This document shows, one piece after another, positions 45,706 through 58,000 of a stretch of DNA of 64,000 nucleotides. The stretch comes from Brachynemurus nebulosus (lineage: Eukaryota; Arthropoda; Insecta; Neuroptera; Myrmeleontidae), in assembly GCA_035578155.1 (NCBI GenBank), contig JAPWDM010000016.1:11824608-11888607 (forward strand), given 5' to 3'. Under the pieces are notes generated by a model. It saw only the letters and a program-made list of their open reading frames with translations. It did no database searches and was not told where the DNA came from. Every line of letters begins with the position of its first letter. Position 1 is the first letter of the stretch. The position numbers and the translations under genes were made by a program.

Positions 45706-47096
45706 ATGAAGTGTGTTGTACCTACTTGTAAAAGCTACAGCAAGCAAAATAAAGGGATATCTTTCTTCATGTAAGTAAATTTATATTAAATTTATTTTTT
45801 GTTTGTCAAATGATTGTCAGCCATGTTTATATAGTATGTATGTACTGTGGTACCATTCAACACAACCAATACAACTACAAGTTGCTTGCGTCACACAGAA
45901 CGCGTCATACCAGTAAACCAGGGTTGGCATTGTTATTATAAGTGAAATTTTTCTTAATTTTCTTATTTAAGTATTTCATTTTTTTATTAAAATTACTACA
46001 TTTTTAAGTTACTTCGTTACGTTCATATTATGTTTTTCTTAAAATAATTATATTTAAGATATTTTTTACTAATAATTATAATGTTATTAAATCTTTATGT
46101 AAAAATATCATTTTTTAGACTTTCTAAAAATTAAAAACTAGCTTAAGCACAGTTATTTTTATTTGATATTGCTGTAATTATATTAATTTTTTCTTGAAAT
46201 TATTATATTTATAATATTGGCTTGATATTTATTGATCGTGTTCCATTAGCAAACACAAACGACACTGTGTAACACGGTGCATTTAGGGGAAAAGTAATGC
46301 CAACCAAATTTTCGTGATTTTTGTACTTTCTTTTTTCACAAAAAAATTAATTTTTTTAATTTTATTGCGAAACTAACCTTTTATCTGCTTTTAATTAAAT
46401 TATTATTTATGTAATTGGGAATCACAGAAAGTATGCTAAGCAGATTGATACTATTTTTTTTTTTTTTTTAAATCTAGTAACTTTGTTTATGCTGCCCTCT
46501 GCAGAAACACAATAAAAGTTGATGTTCAATTAGTGAAAAAAGTAGACACAGTGTAACACAGTGTCATGCATTGTGTAAAATTTTTGCTAATGGAATACGG
46601 TCGTTATTTACATTAATTAAAATTTTTCCAGTTTTCCTAAAGATGTACAAAGTAAGTTAGCATGGGTTGATGCAATTAAGAGACCTGCTGATTGGATTCC
46701 ATCCAAAAGTTCCAGAATTTGTTCGAGACATTTTAAAGAAGATTGCATTTATACAACAAATGCGGGAATGCATAAATTGGTACCTGGAGCAGTTCCTACA
46801 TTATATTTACCAGTAAGTGTTACCATATTTATAGCAGCATAAAAATTTAGTTAATATTTACATATTAATTTTAATTTCAGTTTACAAATGATAAAGCTAC
46901 GCAAACTGATTTTAAAGAAAATCTACTTGTGTTGTCAGAATCTGAAACAGAACGTTGTTCGTCATCTTTATCGGAAATGAATATAGATTTGATGTCAACA
47001 TCCACTGATTCGAAAACTTTCGATTCTTCTCGGGAAACATCGTCATTGTTTTTTACGTCGGATCCAATTACATCACCAGCACATACAATAAATTAA
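45706..47096 (+). CDS. Small THAP-domain zinc-finger protein, 3 exons
   Basis: Exons 45706-45770, 46632-46812 and 46881-47096 join in phase (GTAAGT donors, TTTTTCCAG and TTTCAG acceptors) to give 153 aa. Residues 1-80 form a THAP domain: MKCVVPTCKSY supplies C..C, FPKDVQSKLAWVDAIKR and the invariant W follow, then ICSRHF supplies C..H, and PGAVPTLYLP is the AVPTIF-like box. THAP domains bind DNA in a zinc-dependent way. The rest (72 aa) is Ser/Thr-rich and acidic with no known domain. There is no transposase region, so this is either a host gene or a domesticated/truncated P-element-like N-terminus. The start is the first ATG, directly before the zinc ligands as usual for THAP proteins. A MITE occupies intron 1. 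Confidence 0.88.
46237..46600. mobile_element. MITE in THAP intron 1
   Basis: Inverted ends CGTGTTCCATTAGCAAA and TTTGCTAATGGAATACG about 364 bp apart, with internal inverted GACACTGTGTAACAC motifs. The paralogous intron near 40670-40690 lacks it. Confidence 0.8.
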
Positions 47097-47756
47097 TTTT
47101 AATTCAAGGACAATAGAAATGTATTATTTTTTTTTAAAGTAAAGTTACTTTTAAAAACGTGTTTTTTTGCATTTACTTTATTTTTAATAAGTTCTTTTTA
47201 GTTTCATATGGTACATTATTTTTTTTGCACGATTGTGTATTTTTATGCACTTACCGATGCTGTTGACAATGCTAGTAAGCTACATTTCCCGAACGTTTGT
47301 TTATATCCATAACAATCAAAAAAATAACAATATGGTAAGTAAAATAGGTGTGAAAATAGGAGTGCGGTAAGTAAAATTAGACTAAAAATGATTATAATTA
47401 TTTATTTATAATGAAATTAAAAGTACAATTTGAACAGTTAAATAAAATTAATTAATTTAAATATTAGAATTTTCAATAGTTTGTACATTATTAATTATTA
47501 CCATAATTTGCCTTCATATTTTATTTACATTTCAAAATGTACATAATTTTTCTTTCATTTTACGCGAATTTTGCAACTAATATTAAATGCTTCATCAATT
47601 TCATTATTCTCACTAATATTATAATTTAACAAATTATTCTCCTTAATTTTTTCAATAGAAAAGTAAAAAAATGAAATTTATAACATTTTTTTATATTTTT
47701 AAAATTTCCTTAATTCGACCCTGATAGTTTTATTTAGTAACTGTGTTGTGTGTAGC
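47097..47756 (+). other. THAP gene 3' UTR and flank
   Basis: AT-rich sequence after the THAP stop. Nothing further recognised. Confidence 0.4.
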
Positions 47757-48638
47757 CCACTGATATGTATATGTATCTGGATACGAGTTTGCATAGACAG
47801 GCGTGTGTTAGCGACTGTTCCTTATCGGACGCCTGTCGATCAGCCAGCGTACTACACGTACTACATTATTTATGTCAACATAACCATAGATAATTTATAT
47901 AACTACGTATTTGTCTATGTATTTTTCTATGAACCTAACGAACATAACCACTAAAAACCAAGTGTAATCGTGGTTTGAGTTTGGCGAGTGAATATTATAT
48001 TTTATATTCAATAAAAATAGGATTTATTTTATTGGTTTTATTATTGTAATTGGAAAATTAGAAATAAATAAAAAAATTATTTCCAAATTTAATATTTTTT
48101 CTTTGTATGATAATTATTGAAGCAATCACCTAATAATATAACTTCTTTACGTTCAATACAAGAATGAAAATATAAACTTATACTGTTAATATAATAAATA
48201 ATAATATAAAATACACATTTCTTTTAAACATATTTTGTTTATCCTAAAAATTTTTATAGAAGCTAACCACAAAAAGTGTGTTTATTTATATAAATATTTT
48301 TTAACATCGCACATATAATGTGTAATAATAATTGTTCACGGTCGGCCTCTGCGATTATTGTCATCATTTTCAGATGGTGAAAACGTGGACCGTAAAGTGT
48401 TAATAATACAATATGTAATCTAATGAAATGCAACCCTACAAATAAAAAAGATGTTTTGTTTCATTATGTGTATTGTTATTATTGTCTTAACCTATAATCC
48501 ATCATTTTCTACTCCTAACCACGTTGATTTGTTTAAAATCACCGCGTCCTACGGTAGTACCTTGGCTGATCGCCAGGCGTCCGATTAGGAACATCAACAT
48601 GGCGGACACCCCGTATCCATATATATACATATCAGTGG
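47757..48638. mobile_element. Inverted-repeat element, ~880 bp
   Basis: CCACTGATATGTATATGTAT at the left end is inverted at the right end (CATATATATACATATCAGTGG). Further in, CCTTATCGGACGCCTG and GATCAGCCAG have inverted partners CAGGCGTCCGATTAGG and GGCTGATC near 48565-48592. The paired segments extend over about 90-110 bp with gaps. GC-rich arms flank an AT-rich middle. Superfamily unknown; the small frame at 47748-47954 is part of the arm. Confidence 0.65.
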
Positions 48639-48788
48639 TGTAGCCCCATATGTACAGTAATTGCATGGTGAGGATCAGCATTTTCTATCCTCTACATGTT
48701 ACACCTGTTACACTGGTTTCAATAGTATAAATATATGTATTGTACTTCTGTCCTCCGTGGAATATACTATAGTTATTTTTAATACCCC

Positions 48789-49135
48789 CAAGGGGACAAA
48801 CTAGGTGGTCTATGTCTCTGTTCCACTTGTAATGAGTTTGTGACGTAAAATCTCCCCCACCATGTCGTGTAGGTACACACCGCTTGCAATTGTGATAGTT
48901 TGTTGTTTGCCTTTGTGTGCGTATTCACACATACCACCACACCACACGTATTATGGGACAGACCAAGCTGTCCAATTTAAATAACAATGGTAACATTGTT
49001 AACACAATGCAGTGGATGCAGTGTGCGTTCGGCGACGGACACTGACTGACTACCTGCCTTAAGCTGTGACTGGCGTACAAATGACTCCAAGCGAATTACA
49101 CTTTTTTTATATTAGTTGGCTTCTAGTGTTCTATG
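48789..49135. repeat. Dispersed repeat C, complete copy
   Basis: About 347 bp, nearly identical to 28823-29159. It ends TTCTAGTGTTCTATG and is directly followed by the 3' end of a family B element. Confidence 0.8.
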
Positions 49136-49180
49136 AATACCCCTGTCGCAGCACCTGCATAACATAGCGAATTTCCCAAA
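49136..49180 (-). mobile_element. Family B Helentron-like 3' end
   Basis: The reverse-complement 3' end TACCCCTGTCGCAGC, ACCTGCATAACATAGCGAAT, TTCC is nearly identical to that of 24258. Sequence further right does not clearly match family B. Confidence 0.75.
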
Positions 49181-49543
49181 ATCAATTTAATACGTTTCAA
49201 AAAAAAGAAATTCAAAATACTACGAAATAATAGTCAATAATACTGTTTTCTAAGTCCATTTTTCAGTCACTCACATCACTTTCTTTTATGTAAGATTCAA
49301 CTCTTTGAAGTCGACCGCTTGTCGATGGGAAATATACTAACATGCTAAATAACATTATTTTTAACAAAAATACTAGGTACTTAAAAATGTTAATACAACA
49401 GAAATCAAACGAATATGTTAGCGAACTGTAGTAGCTAACAATGTTCGCCTCTGTGTGTACCCGGGATATAAGAAAGAATACTGGTAACAAGCATTTGGAA
49501 TGAAAACTATTTTGAGAAATAGAGAAAATTAATATATGAAAAT

Positions 49544-49805
49544 TAGTGACTGACCGAACCTTCGGTTTCGGTTTCAGTTTCGGCTAATTTCGGCCAAAAG
49601 ATCTAGTTTCAGCTATAGTTTCAGTTTCGGCCAAAAATCAGCCGAATCTTCGACCGCACCGAAACTCAATGTTCATAAATTGTCGCCCTTCATTCGGATG
49701 AGCTTGTGTCTCATATATACACTAAATTTCAACATACAATTGAAATTTTAACATATCTAAATAAGTTTCGGTTTCGGCTGCAAATCCTGTTTTGGTCGGA
49801 CACTA
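49544..49805. mobile_element. hAT-type MITE (TTCGGTTTCGG), ATGAAAAT duplication
   Basis: The ends TAGTGACTGACCGAA and TTTTGGTCGGACACTA enclose 262 bp rich in TTTCGGTTTCGG. The flanking 8-bp direct repeats are ATGAAAAT (49536-49543 and 49806-49813). Confidence 0.93.
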
Positions 49806-49813
49806 ATGAAAAT

Positions 49814-51018
49814 ACTACTCAAAGAACGGGTGAGAGAAAAAAAAATTGAGAATTGCTGTCTTAACACGATGGCTAGCATGGAAAGAATATTCAATACTTT
49901 TAAATATTTTTAAAGTATTTAAAAAAAGAAATTCCCAATGCGTGCTAAAAACGCATTGAGGGGAACCACTAGTGTGACATTTTGAGAAAATTGGAAAATA
50001 TTTTTTTGCATCTTTCGACAGCCTATACCTTCAAAAAATAACATACTAAAATTTCAAGTGCATATCTCAAATAGTTTTTTAGTTACAGCCATCTGAACAG
50101 CGGATTCTGATTATCATTGTTAACTTTGAAGTATTGAGAAATGTATGAAGATTGATAGTTTGTGAGTTTTTGGACGTGGTTGCCAGTCACATGTTGTGGA
50201 GCAATTAGACTCTGGCACATTTAAACGACTCATCTAGTTTTACTATGACCGTTATAGTGAGTATATCGTAAATAATTTTAGTAAAAATTCTCAGTGATTA
50301 AAACTAAAAGGTAAGATAAAAAAAAACTAAATTTTTCAAATTTACTGCAGTTATTATAACTCGAAGACAAATCATCCGATCGATTTGATTCTTATTGCAG
50401 CTTCTTTTATATATGTTTCTTCGTGTCATGGACCTTCAGTTTTTCGATCGAATAAAAAATGTAATTTTTGCAGACCAAAATTTGACTTTTTTTTTAAAAA
50501 CTCCGCCATTTTGTTAAATTTCAACTTTTCGATTGAGGTTCATGGCAAGGGCAATACCTTCTAGTTTAATAGGCTTTTTGGTTTTTTTGATTTCAGGCAC
50601 TGTGAAGGTCGCAATCACGCACCAGTGGGTGGACTTTTTTCTGGAACCTTGGGAGATCGCGAATAACTCACAGAATTTTCAATTTTTTGGTCCAAAAATT
50701 TTATGATGAATTTATTATAAATATCAACGAATATATCCTCAAAATATTAAAACATTCGATACGGTAGTTTTCTTTAAACAAATTCCCAAAAATCACCTTT
50801 TTTTCATGCGTTTACAATAGTGGTACACCCTTAAGGCAATATTTCATTATCAGTAAATAGAGTTTACTACAATTTTCGCAATAAAATATTTCTTGCTTAC
50901 ATTTAATATTAAATTTAGCAAATTTATTAATAGTTAATATGATTATCTGAATTTTTTTCTATGGTTCCGTAGTCATAATGAGGGAACTATTATTATCATT
51001 ATTATATTCATAGAATCG
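49814..51018. other. Intergenic, likely old repeat
   Basis: No ORF or ends recognised. Phrases such as GTGGTTGCCAGTCACATG and GGAACCTTGGGAGATCGCG and a CACCCTTAAGG near 50830 look repeat-like, but no partner copy was found in the window. Confidence 0.35.
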
Positions 51019-51021
51019 TAA

Positions 51022-52762
51022 AGCGGCCCCTACACACTCAATAATATTGCACAAAATCTGAGGTGGCACAATATTATTGATCGTCTGTAGGTTATATTGA
51101 AGGGTTGTACAATATATTGTGCTGATCAAAAACAGTTTGAAATATATTGTGCAATGAATGAATATTGTAACGTCTGTAGGCTCTGCAAATATTATTGCGC
51201 AATACGACTTTATTTATTTAAGTTTCAATTTATTATTGGTTTTAGGGCTGCCAGTTTGGGCGGATTTCCGCAAATTGGACGGATTAGAAATAAAATTTGC
51301 GGTAAAAATTTCTGTTTTGCGGTTTTCCGCTTTTTGGGCGGAATTAAAAATTAGATAAAATATTTTTAAAAATACAAAATATTTTAAACATATTATGTAT
51401 TACAATAATCATAAAACTCTGCTGCTGTCTTTCTTCAATAATTATGTAAAAATAAGGGGGTGAAACGTCAATACACAAGCTTACGTGTCGAACCCATACC
51501 ATAAAATACATATTTATCTCATTCTTTTTAAATAAAGTTAAATATTAAAAGGTTAAACAGACAAAAATTATTTTAAACTTCAATGACTTTATTAATACTT
51601 TATAACATAAAAGTACTTCTTTATTGATACATTAGAACATAAAACTAATTACTACTTTTTACTTTGGTATTTGTAGAGTATTTAATCCGTCTATTTAAAC
51701 CATATTTAAACAAATTTAAAAAAAAAAAAAAGAAACAAAAAATTTCATATCCTATTTAGTAAGTATTTTTAATGGTTTTCCGCTAAAAATGACTGGCAGT
51801 CATCCCCAGCAGTTTCAAAAAATGCATTTAATGTTATGTAATCATCTTCATCTAAACCTTCTCTATTATTGGCTTCCACTGTATCGTATGTTAGCTAATC
51901 TACTAAAAATGTGAATTCTGGGACGTGAGATAAAATACCAAAAGTTAAGAAAGTGTGTTTACTACTCTAACTTTCAGTAACGGCTCTGTCAGCCACGTTT
52001 TTTGAAATCTTTTTTTTATATTTGGCCCATTTACCCATCTTTGTACATACACAAAAAAAAAAACTTTAAAAAACATTTAATTTTAATTTGTATTTGACGT
52101 CTAAAGATCAATGTAAAAACTTAGAAAAATTCCTTTTTTAAGAATAAATGCTAATTAAAGAACCGTTTAAATTTGTCGGTATCAAGTATCAATAATACTA
52201 GTCACTGATTGAATGTAATCACAGAACAAAATATAACAAAGGTAATAACGGTTACGACGGTTACCGTATCCGAAACTTCTATTTTGACAATTGCCACATG
52301 GTTTTGACGTTTGAGTATATCGTGTTACGTGTATGTACAAGTACATATATGTTTTGACGGTTTTGACGTTTCATTACCTACATATTTAAATTCAGTATTT
52401 TTTTTAAGTGCGCGGTTTTTTGCGGTATAGTTTGAGAATGCGCGGTTTTGGGCGGTTTTTACTGCCTCTAGTGGCGGGTCTGCTGAAAAAAACCTGGCAG
52501 CCCTAATTGGTTTTGTAATGCCATATCTGATGGCTATTCATTGAATCAGTTTGACTTATTAATTTGCGAGAGTAATTATTTATTGCTTCGCAACATCTTT
52601 ATCACTTAATATTTTAAATTAAATAACAATTGAATTATTGTACAATTCCTACATTCAATTTGATGTACAAATTTCTTTTACAAATTATTGAATTGTCTGG
52701 AGGGAAGTTCAATAAATTGCACAAGTTGATTGCACAATATTATTGAGCGTGTAGGGGCCGCT
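51022..52762. mobile_element. PIF/Harbinger-like element, TAA duplication
   Basis: The ends AGCGGCCCCTACACACTCAA and the matching reverse complement (AGCGTGTAGGGGCCGCT) are flanked by TAA (51019-51021 and 52763-52765). Inner copies of ATATTATTG in both orientations extend the repeat. About 220-250 bp at each side belongs to the element and the middle is a nested hAT (51243-52505). The 3-bp TAA duplication and end sequence support PIF/Harbinger; no transposase. Confidence 0.8.
51243..52505. mobile_element. Nested hAT element, ATTGGTTT duplication
   Basis: The ends TAGGGCTGCCAG and CTGGCAGCCCTA are flanked by 8-bp repeats ATTGGTTT (51235-51242, 52506-52513). Subterminal GCGG(T/A)TTT(C/T) motifs occur in clusters (TTTGGGCGGATTTCCGC left, GCGCGGTTTTGGGCGG right). 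The 1263 bp interior shows only short decayed frames, so it is non-autonomous. Confidence 0.93.
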
Positions 52763-52765
52763 TAA

Positions 52766-55111
52766 CATATCGCGAGCTTAGTGTAACACTGTTCCATGTC
52801 GCCTTTTTAAAATCTCGAGAAAAATGAGTTTGAAGTTTTGACATATTTTAAAATGTAATTTATACAATATGGATTAATTTTAAGTAATGAAATTGTACTA
52901 TATACATCTAATAATTAATAAATTGAAGCAGAAAATGAAAATAGTTGAAAAATTTTCTTGGAAAATGAAAATAAAAAAAACATAGCACTTTGATATAACG
53001 TGATTCATTAGAAAAAATTATCAATTTTAACATAGAACTTTGATACATAATATAAAGTATAAATTTTTCTTACAAAAATAAATAAATATGTAAATATTCT
53101 TAAAAATAAATCGTCTTTACTTGGTTTAGACTTATTATCATTATTCTCTGTATTTTCCATTTTTGTTAAGTATTTATTGTGGCAATCTGTCGTCAACACT
53201 AACATGTAACTAACAAGTAAAGGTTCCGAGGCCGAACCTATCGATTTTGATGAAACTTAAATAATATGTAGAACACTAAAAACTAAGGGACACGTATTTT
53301 TTTTATCTGCGGAAAAAGGGTTTGAAGGGACGAAATCGCCCTTCAAAAATTGTGGTAAAAATTTGTTTTTACAAATATCTCGAAAACAGTAAGAGGCAAA
53401 GCAAAATTTAAATTGGCGATATTGCTCTTTTTTAAAAAGCTATCTATTGATATGCAATTTGTTCAATTTACATCAACAGGGGTGGTTGGGGGTTAATTTT
53501 GCAAAAAGGGGGTGAAAATTAAACAATATAAAAATTTTGTTTACAGGTTTGAAATCTACGTCAAAAAATCTAATTGACCTGTTTTTGCTCAATGTCCTAA
53601 TATTAAGTCTAAGGGTAGTTAACTAGGGGGTGACTGTGTCGAATACTCGTACTGCTTGGGTAGTTTAAGAAGTTTTTCTTCATGGAAAATAGTTTAAGAT
53701 ATTTAGAATAACGTAGAAATGAAATTTTCGATTTCAAAATTCAGTTTGAGCAACATTGGAGAGGGGGTGAGTCACCTTCTTAAATTATATAAGTACTAGT
53801 TTACTAACACTCATTTTTACTATTAACACACTGAAAGTGGGTAATAATGTCACAATAAGTGGTTCTGAAGTTGGATTATCGTATGTAAGGTTTTTATAAG
53901 GTTTGTTTTTTAATGGATATTATAGTTTTCGTTATCGAAAATTATCGATACCAAAAGTAACGATATTTTGAAAATGAATGGAAACCTAATAAAAACCTTA
54001 CATACGATAGTCCAACTTCAGAACCACTTATTGTGACATTAGTACTCACTGTCAGTGTGTTAATAGTAAAAATGAGTGTATGTAAACTAGTATGTAATTT
54101 AAGAGGGTGATTCACCCCCTCTCCAGTGAATTTTGAAACCGAGAATTTCATTTCTACGTTATTCTAATTGTCTTAAACTATTTTCTATGAAGAAGAACTT
54201 CTTGAACTACCCAAGTAGTACAACTATTCGACACAGTCATCCCCTTGTTAACTACCCCTAGACTAAATATTAGGACATTAAGCAAAAACGAGTCAATTAG
54301 ATTTTCTGACGTAGATTTCAAATTTGTAAACAAAATTTTTACATTGTTTATTTTTCACCCATTTTTTGCAAAATTAACCCCCAACCACCCCTGCTGATGT
54401 AAACTGAACAAATTGCATATCAATAGATAGCTCTTTAAAAAAGAGCAATATCGTCAGTTTAAACTGTTGCTCGATCTCTTACTGTTTTCGAGATATTTGT
54501 AAAATTAAATTTTTACCCCAATTTTTGAAGGGCGATTTCATCCCTTCAAACCGTTTTTCCGCAGATAAAAAAAATTCGTGTTCCTTAGTTTTTAGCGTTC
54601 TACAAGTTTGTGGAACTTGCAGAACACTAAAAACTCTTGTTCTAAGTTTCATCAAAATCGATAGGTCCGGCCTCGGGACCTTTACTTGTAACTGACAATA
54701 ATAAAAAACAACATATTATGGACGTTATGGACACCCAACACAACCAACACAATATTTGTTGTATATGTTGTATTTAATAATTTAATAATAATATGTATAA
54801 AACTTCCAAAAAAGCAGATATAGACAAATTACAGTATATCAAAATACTATGTGAAACAATTAACAAATTAAACGAAAAAATAATTTAGAACATCCAAGTT
54901 CTATGTGAAACATAGAACTTTTAATAAAATTATTTGTACTTTTAGCAGATGGAACTTTGATGTTTTGTTGATTTCTACCGTACTTTAAGGAATTTTGATT
55001 AAATTTAAATTTATATAGGTAGACAATAAAGTGGAGAACGCAAATATGTGAAAAAGTGCAAATCTCAAAAAAGTCGACATAGTACAGTGTTACACTAAGC
55101 TCGCGATATGT
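52766..55111. mobile_element. 2.3 kb inverted-repeat element enclosing a palindrome
   Basis: The left end CATATCGCGAGCTTAGTGTA is inverted at 55092-55111, and the repeat continues through ACACTGT(T/A)C(C/T)ATGTCG for about 38 bp. It starts immediately after the TAA duplication of the Harbinger-like element. A foldback element (53214-54689) occupies most of it. Superfamily not assigned. Confidence 0.8.
53214..54689. repeat. Large foldback palindrome, arms ~0.7 kb
   Basis: The left end ACAAGTAAAGGTTCCGAGGC and the right end GGCCTCGGGACCTTTACTTGT pair. The arms pair throughout (CTATCGATTTTGATGAAACT, AGGGCGATTTC, ACACTCATTTTTACTATTAA, CATACGATAGTCCAACTTCA). The centre is at about 53930-53960. 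A segment at 53545-53640 (TGACCTGTTTTTGCTCAATG, TTAACTAGGGGGTGA) also matches the tails of the long family B copies near 23610 and 35455. Confidence 0.92.
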
Positions 55112-55400
55112 CTTAAACGCTGATTGTGGTTCGGCATTTTCTGTCCAAAGTTCACTAAATCAAATTGGAACTAAATTGAATATTTAACGAGATCCTTTGT
55201 TTTAACCTAAAAAGAATAATTAAATTAAAATTTTTTAATTGTTCATTAATTCATAACGTACTAACCATAGTTATGTTCTCAAATATATTTACTCAAACAT
55301 GTGAGAATTAATTTTGAAGCTTCCCGCTCTTTTTTTTTTTGAAGAAAAAATGGATGACATGTCAGGACTCTGTTTAGTACTATGGAGCCATCTGTTGAAT
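55112..55400. mobile_element. MITE family D, truncated copy
   Basis: About 290 bp similar to 62760-63040 (ACGCTGATTG, GGCATTTTCTGTCCA, TAACCTA.AAAGAATAATTAA, GACATGTCA.GACT). It lacks the outer terminal repeat. Confidence 0.75.
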
Positions 55401-56075
55401 ATTATCGACATCTTCTATTTTCTATTCAGTTCCAAAAGATTTTTTTTTCTAAAATTTTAAAAGTTTAAAAATGTTTTGTAAATTTTATGTAGACAATTTA
55501 ATTTTATAACAAAATAATTTAAAAAAAAAAAACTAACGATACTGCAATGTTGGTATTACTGAATTGATTCAAATAATATTTGAAATTTCATTGTTAGAAA
55601 TGTCGCGACAGTATAACTAAAGGAATTATTTCCTCAACAAGATTGAATAAAAGTAAACAATTTTTTTGGTAATTTTTATGGCTACAAATTTCGAAAAACG
55701 AAGTAAAATATATAAATTAAGAAAATTTGATAAATTATTAATTTTTTTTTAAAATTTTGTTTTAGGTTTTTTGCCAGTTAAATTGAAAACTATTTGTGAA
55801 ATGTTACATATTATTACAAATTGTATCAAATCAAATTGGATTATCTTTTGATTTTTCGTGAAGAAACAAGTATTCAAGTTTTGTAATTTTCAACTGAAGA
55901 AAATTCAGTGACATTAATGTGTTGTGAAAAGTGATATTTGACAGTCAAAATTTATATAAAATAATGGTTTCTGTAATAAAATTTATAACACTTAAATGTA
56001 AAATGTTTTTTTTTATTTCCATGTGTCTCGTCAAAACTCGTTAAGTACATAATCTCAAATTTTACAGAAAGCTAA
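55401..56075. other. Intergenic, no feature recognised
   Basis: AT-rich. Nothing beyond short A/T runs was noted. Confidence 0.4.
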
Positions 56076-56669
56076 CCCTAAGAGCACAAAATATTGCTGC
56101 AATGTTGCTGGAATGTTGCCAAGTTGCAGATAATTACCAATGTTGCAGGAATATTGCCTGAATGTTACTAACTTGAGCATAATTGCCAATATTACAGTAA
56201 TATTGCAGTAATATTTTTTGTAATATTGCATTTGTAACATTGTTTCAATGTTATTGTCATGTTACAAAAAAAATATAAGAGCTGTCCAAAATTTTGGAAT
56301 ATGTAGTATATTATAGAAATGAAGGCATATCAATAGATGAAATAAAACAGTACAACTAAGGAATCATGAGGAAATTAATTATTTCAATCCTTAGATTAGT
56401 ATTTCCATTATTTGGATTAAGGTTAAAAAAATAAATATTGTTATTTATGAAGGAGTTATACAAGATAAATATTTTTACATATTTTTGTTATATGTATTAT
56501 TATAATAACATATAATCCCATTCGGCATCAATGTCAAAAAAATGTCGTAATGCTAAGTTGTTCCTGATCATGTCCCTGCCACTGTCCATACAGTCCATTA
56601 TAAAAAAATGGACCGTTTTATGACGTCGCTGTAACTAATATACCAGATGGCATTGGTGTACTAGGATAA

Positions 56670-56945
56670 AAATTAGAGTCGGGAAATTAGAGATAAGTTT
56701 TGATAGTTCGCTATTTTTCATCAGATTCATCTAAAATAAATTGGAAATAAGTTAAATATTTAAAAAAATACTTTGATTCAACCTGGAAAGATTAATTAAA
56801 TTAAAAAAATTTAATTCTTCGTTAACACATAACTCGATAACGATACTTTTGTACTCAATCATATGATAATTAATTTTGACATCTATTTGATGAAAAATGC
56901 TCACATGTCCCAACTCTATTTAGTATACTCCCCTACCATCAGCGC
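56670..56945. mobile_element. MITE family D, diverged copy
   Basis: Shares TCATCTAAAATAAATTGGAA-like sequence, CAACCTGGAAAGATTAATTA and a CTCACATGTCCCAACTCTAT end with 55112 and 62734. Flanks read GAGTCGGGA and CTCCCC. Confidence 0.65.
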
Positions 56946-57523
56946 CACGTAGCAAACTGTGACATGTAAAGGTCCGTCCTTGAAAACAAGTGGCAGGGAC
57001 ATGTTCCTGATGAATATTTTCATTATAGGTTAGAAAATGCTTTCATTAGTTTGACATCAATTAAATCACGTATAGACTTTGATTATCTTAGACTACATTT
57101 TGTTATTATTAATATTTATTAGTGTTAGTATTATGTGTTTCACCAAACAATTTAAAGTGTATTAATCGTATTAATTTTTAATAATAAAGAATCAACTAAA
57201 CTGTACTTTTATTAATAATTTTATTTACAATTAACCTCAAATTTCTAACACATAAGCTTAATGATGTTAATTTTATAAAATTTATTAATGATTATAAATA
57301 TTATTTCCATCCATGTAAATATTAGGTTGGCTATTTATTTTTTTAGCCCCGAAAAAAATTTATAGAATTAAATTTGGAGTAAAAAAAATTATTAGCGAAC
57401 CTAATAAGTAATATCAAAGGTTTATTCGAATTTCGGACAGGATAGAAACAAGTACTAAACTTTCCAATTTTTTTGGTAAAAGTTAGTATTGTTTTTATTA
57501 TCAATTATAAATAAATAAATATC

Positions 57524-57789
<266 letters not shown>

Positions 57790-58000
57790 TTATATATATA
57801 TATATAATTTTTAAAAAAAAAGTATTATTGTTATAATATTGCAAGGCAATATTTTCTCAATGTTGTGGTGCAATATTCCTTCAATCTTGCTAGCAATATA
57901 ACGGCGATTATAGGAATATTGCTGGAATATTGCCTGCAATATTTCAAACTTTCCAAATAATATTGCTGCAATATTGCAGCAATATTTTGTGCTCTATGGG

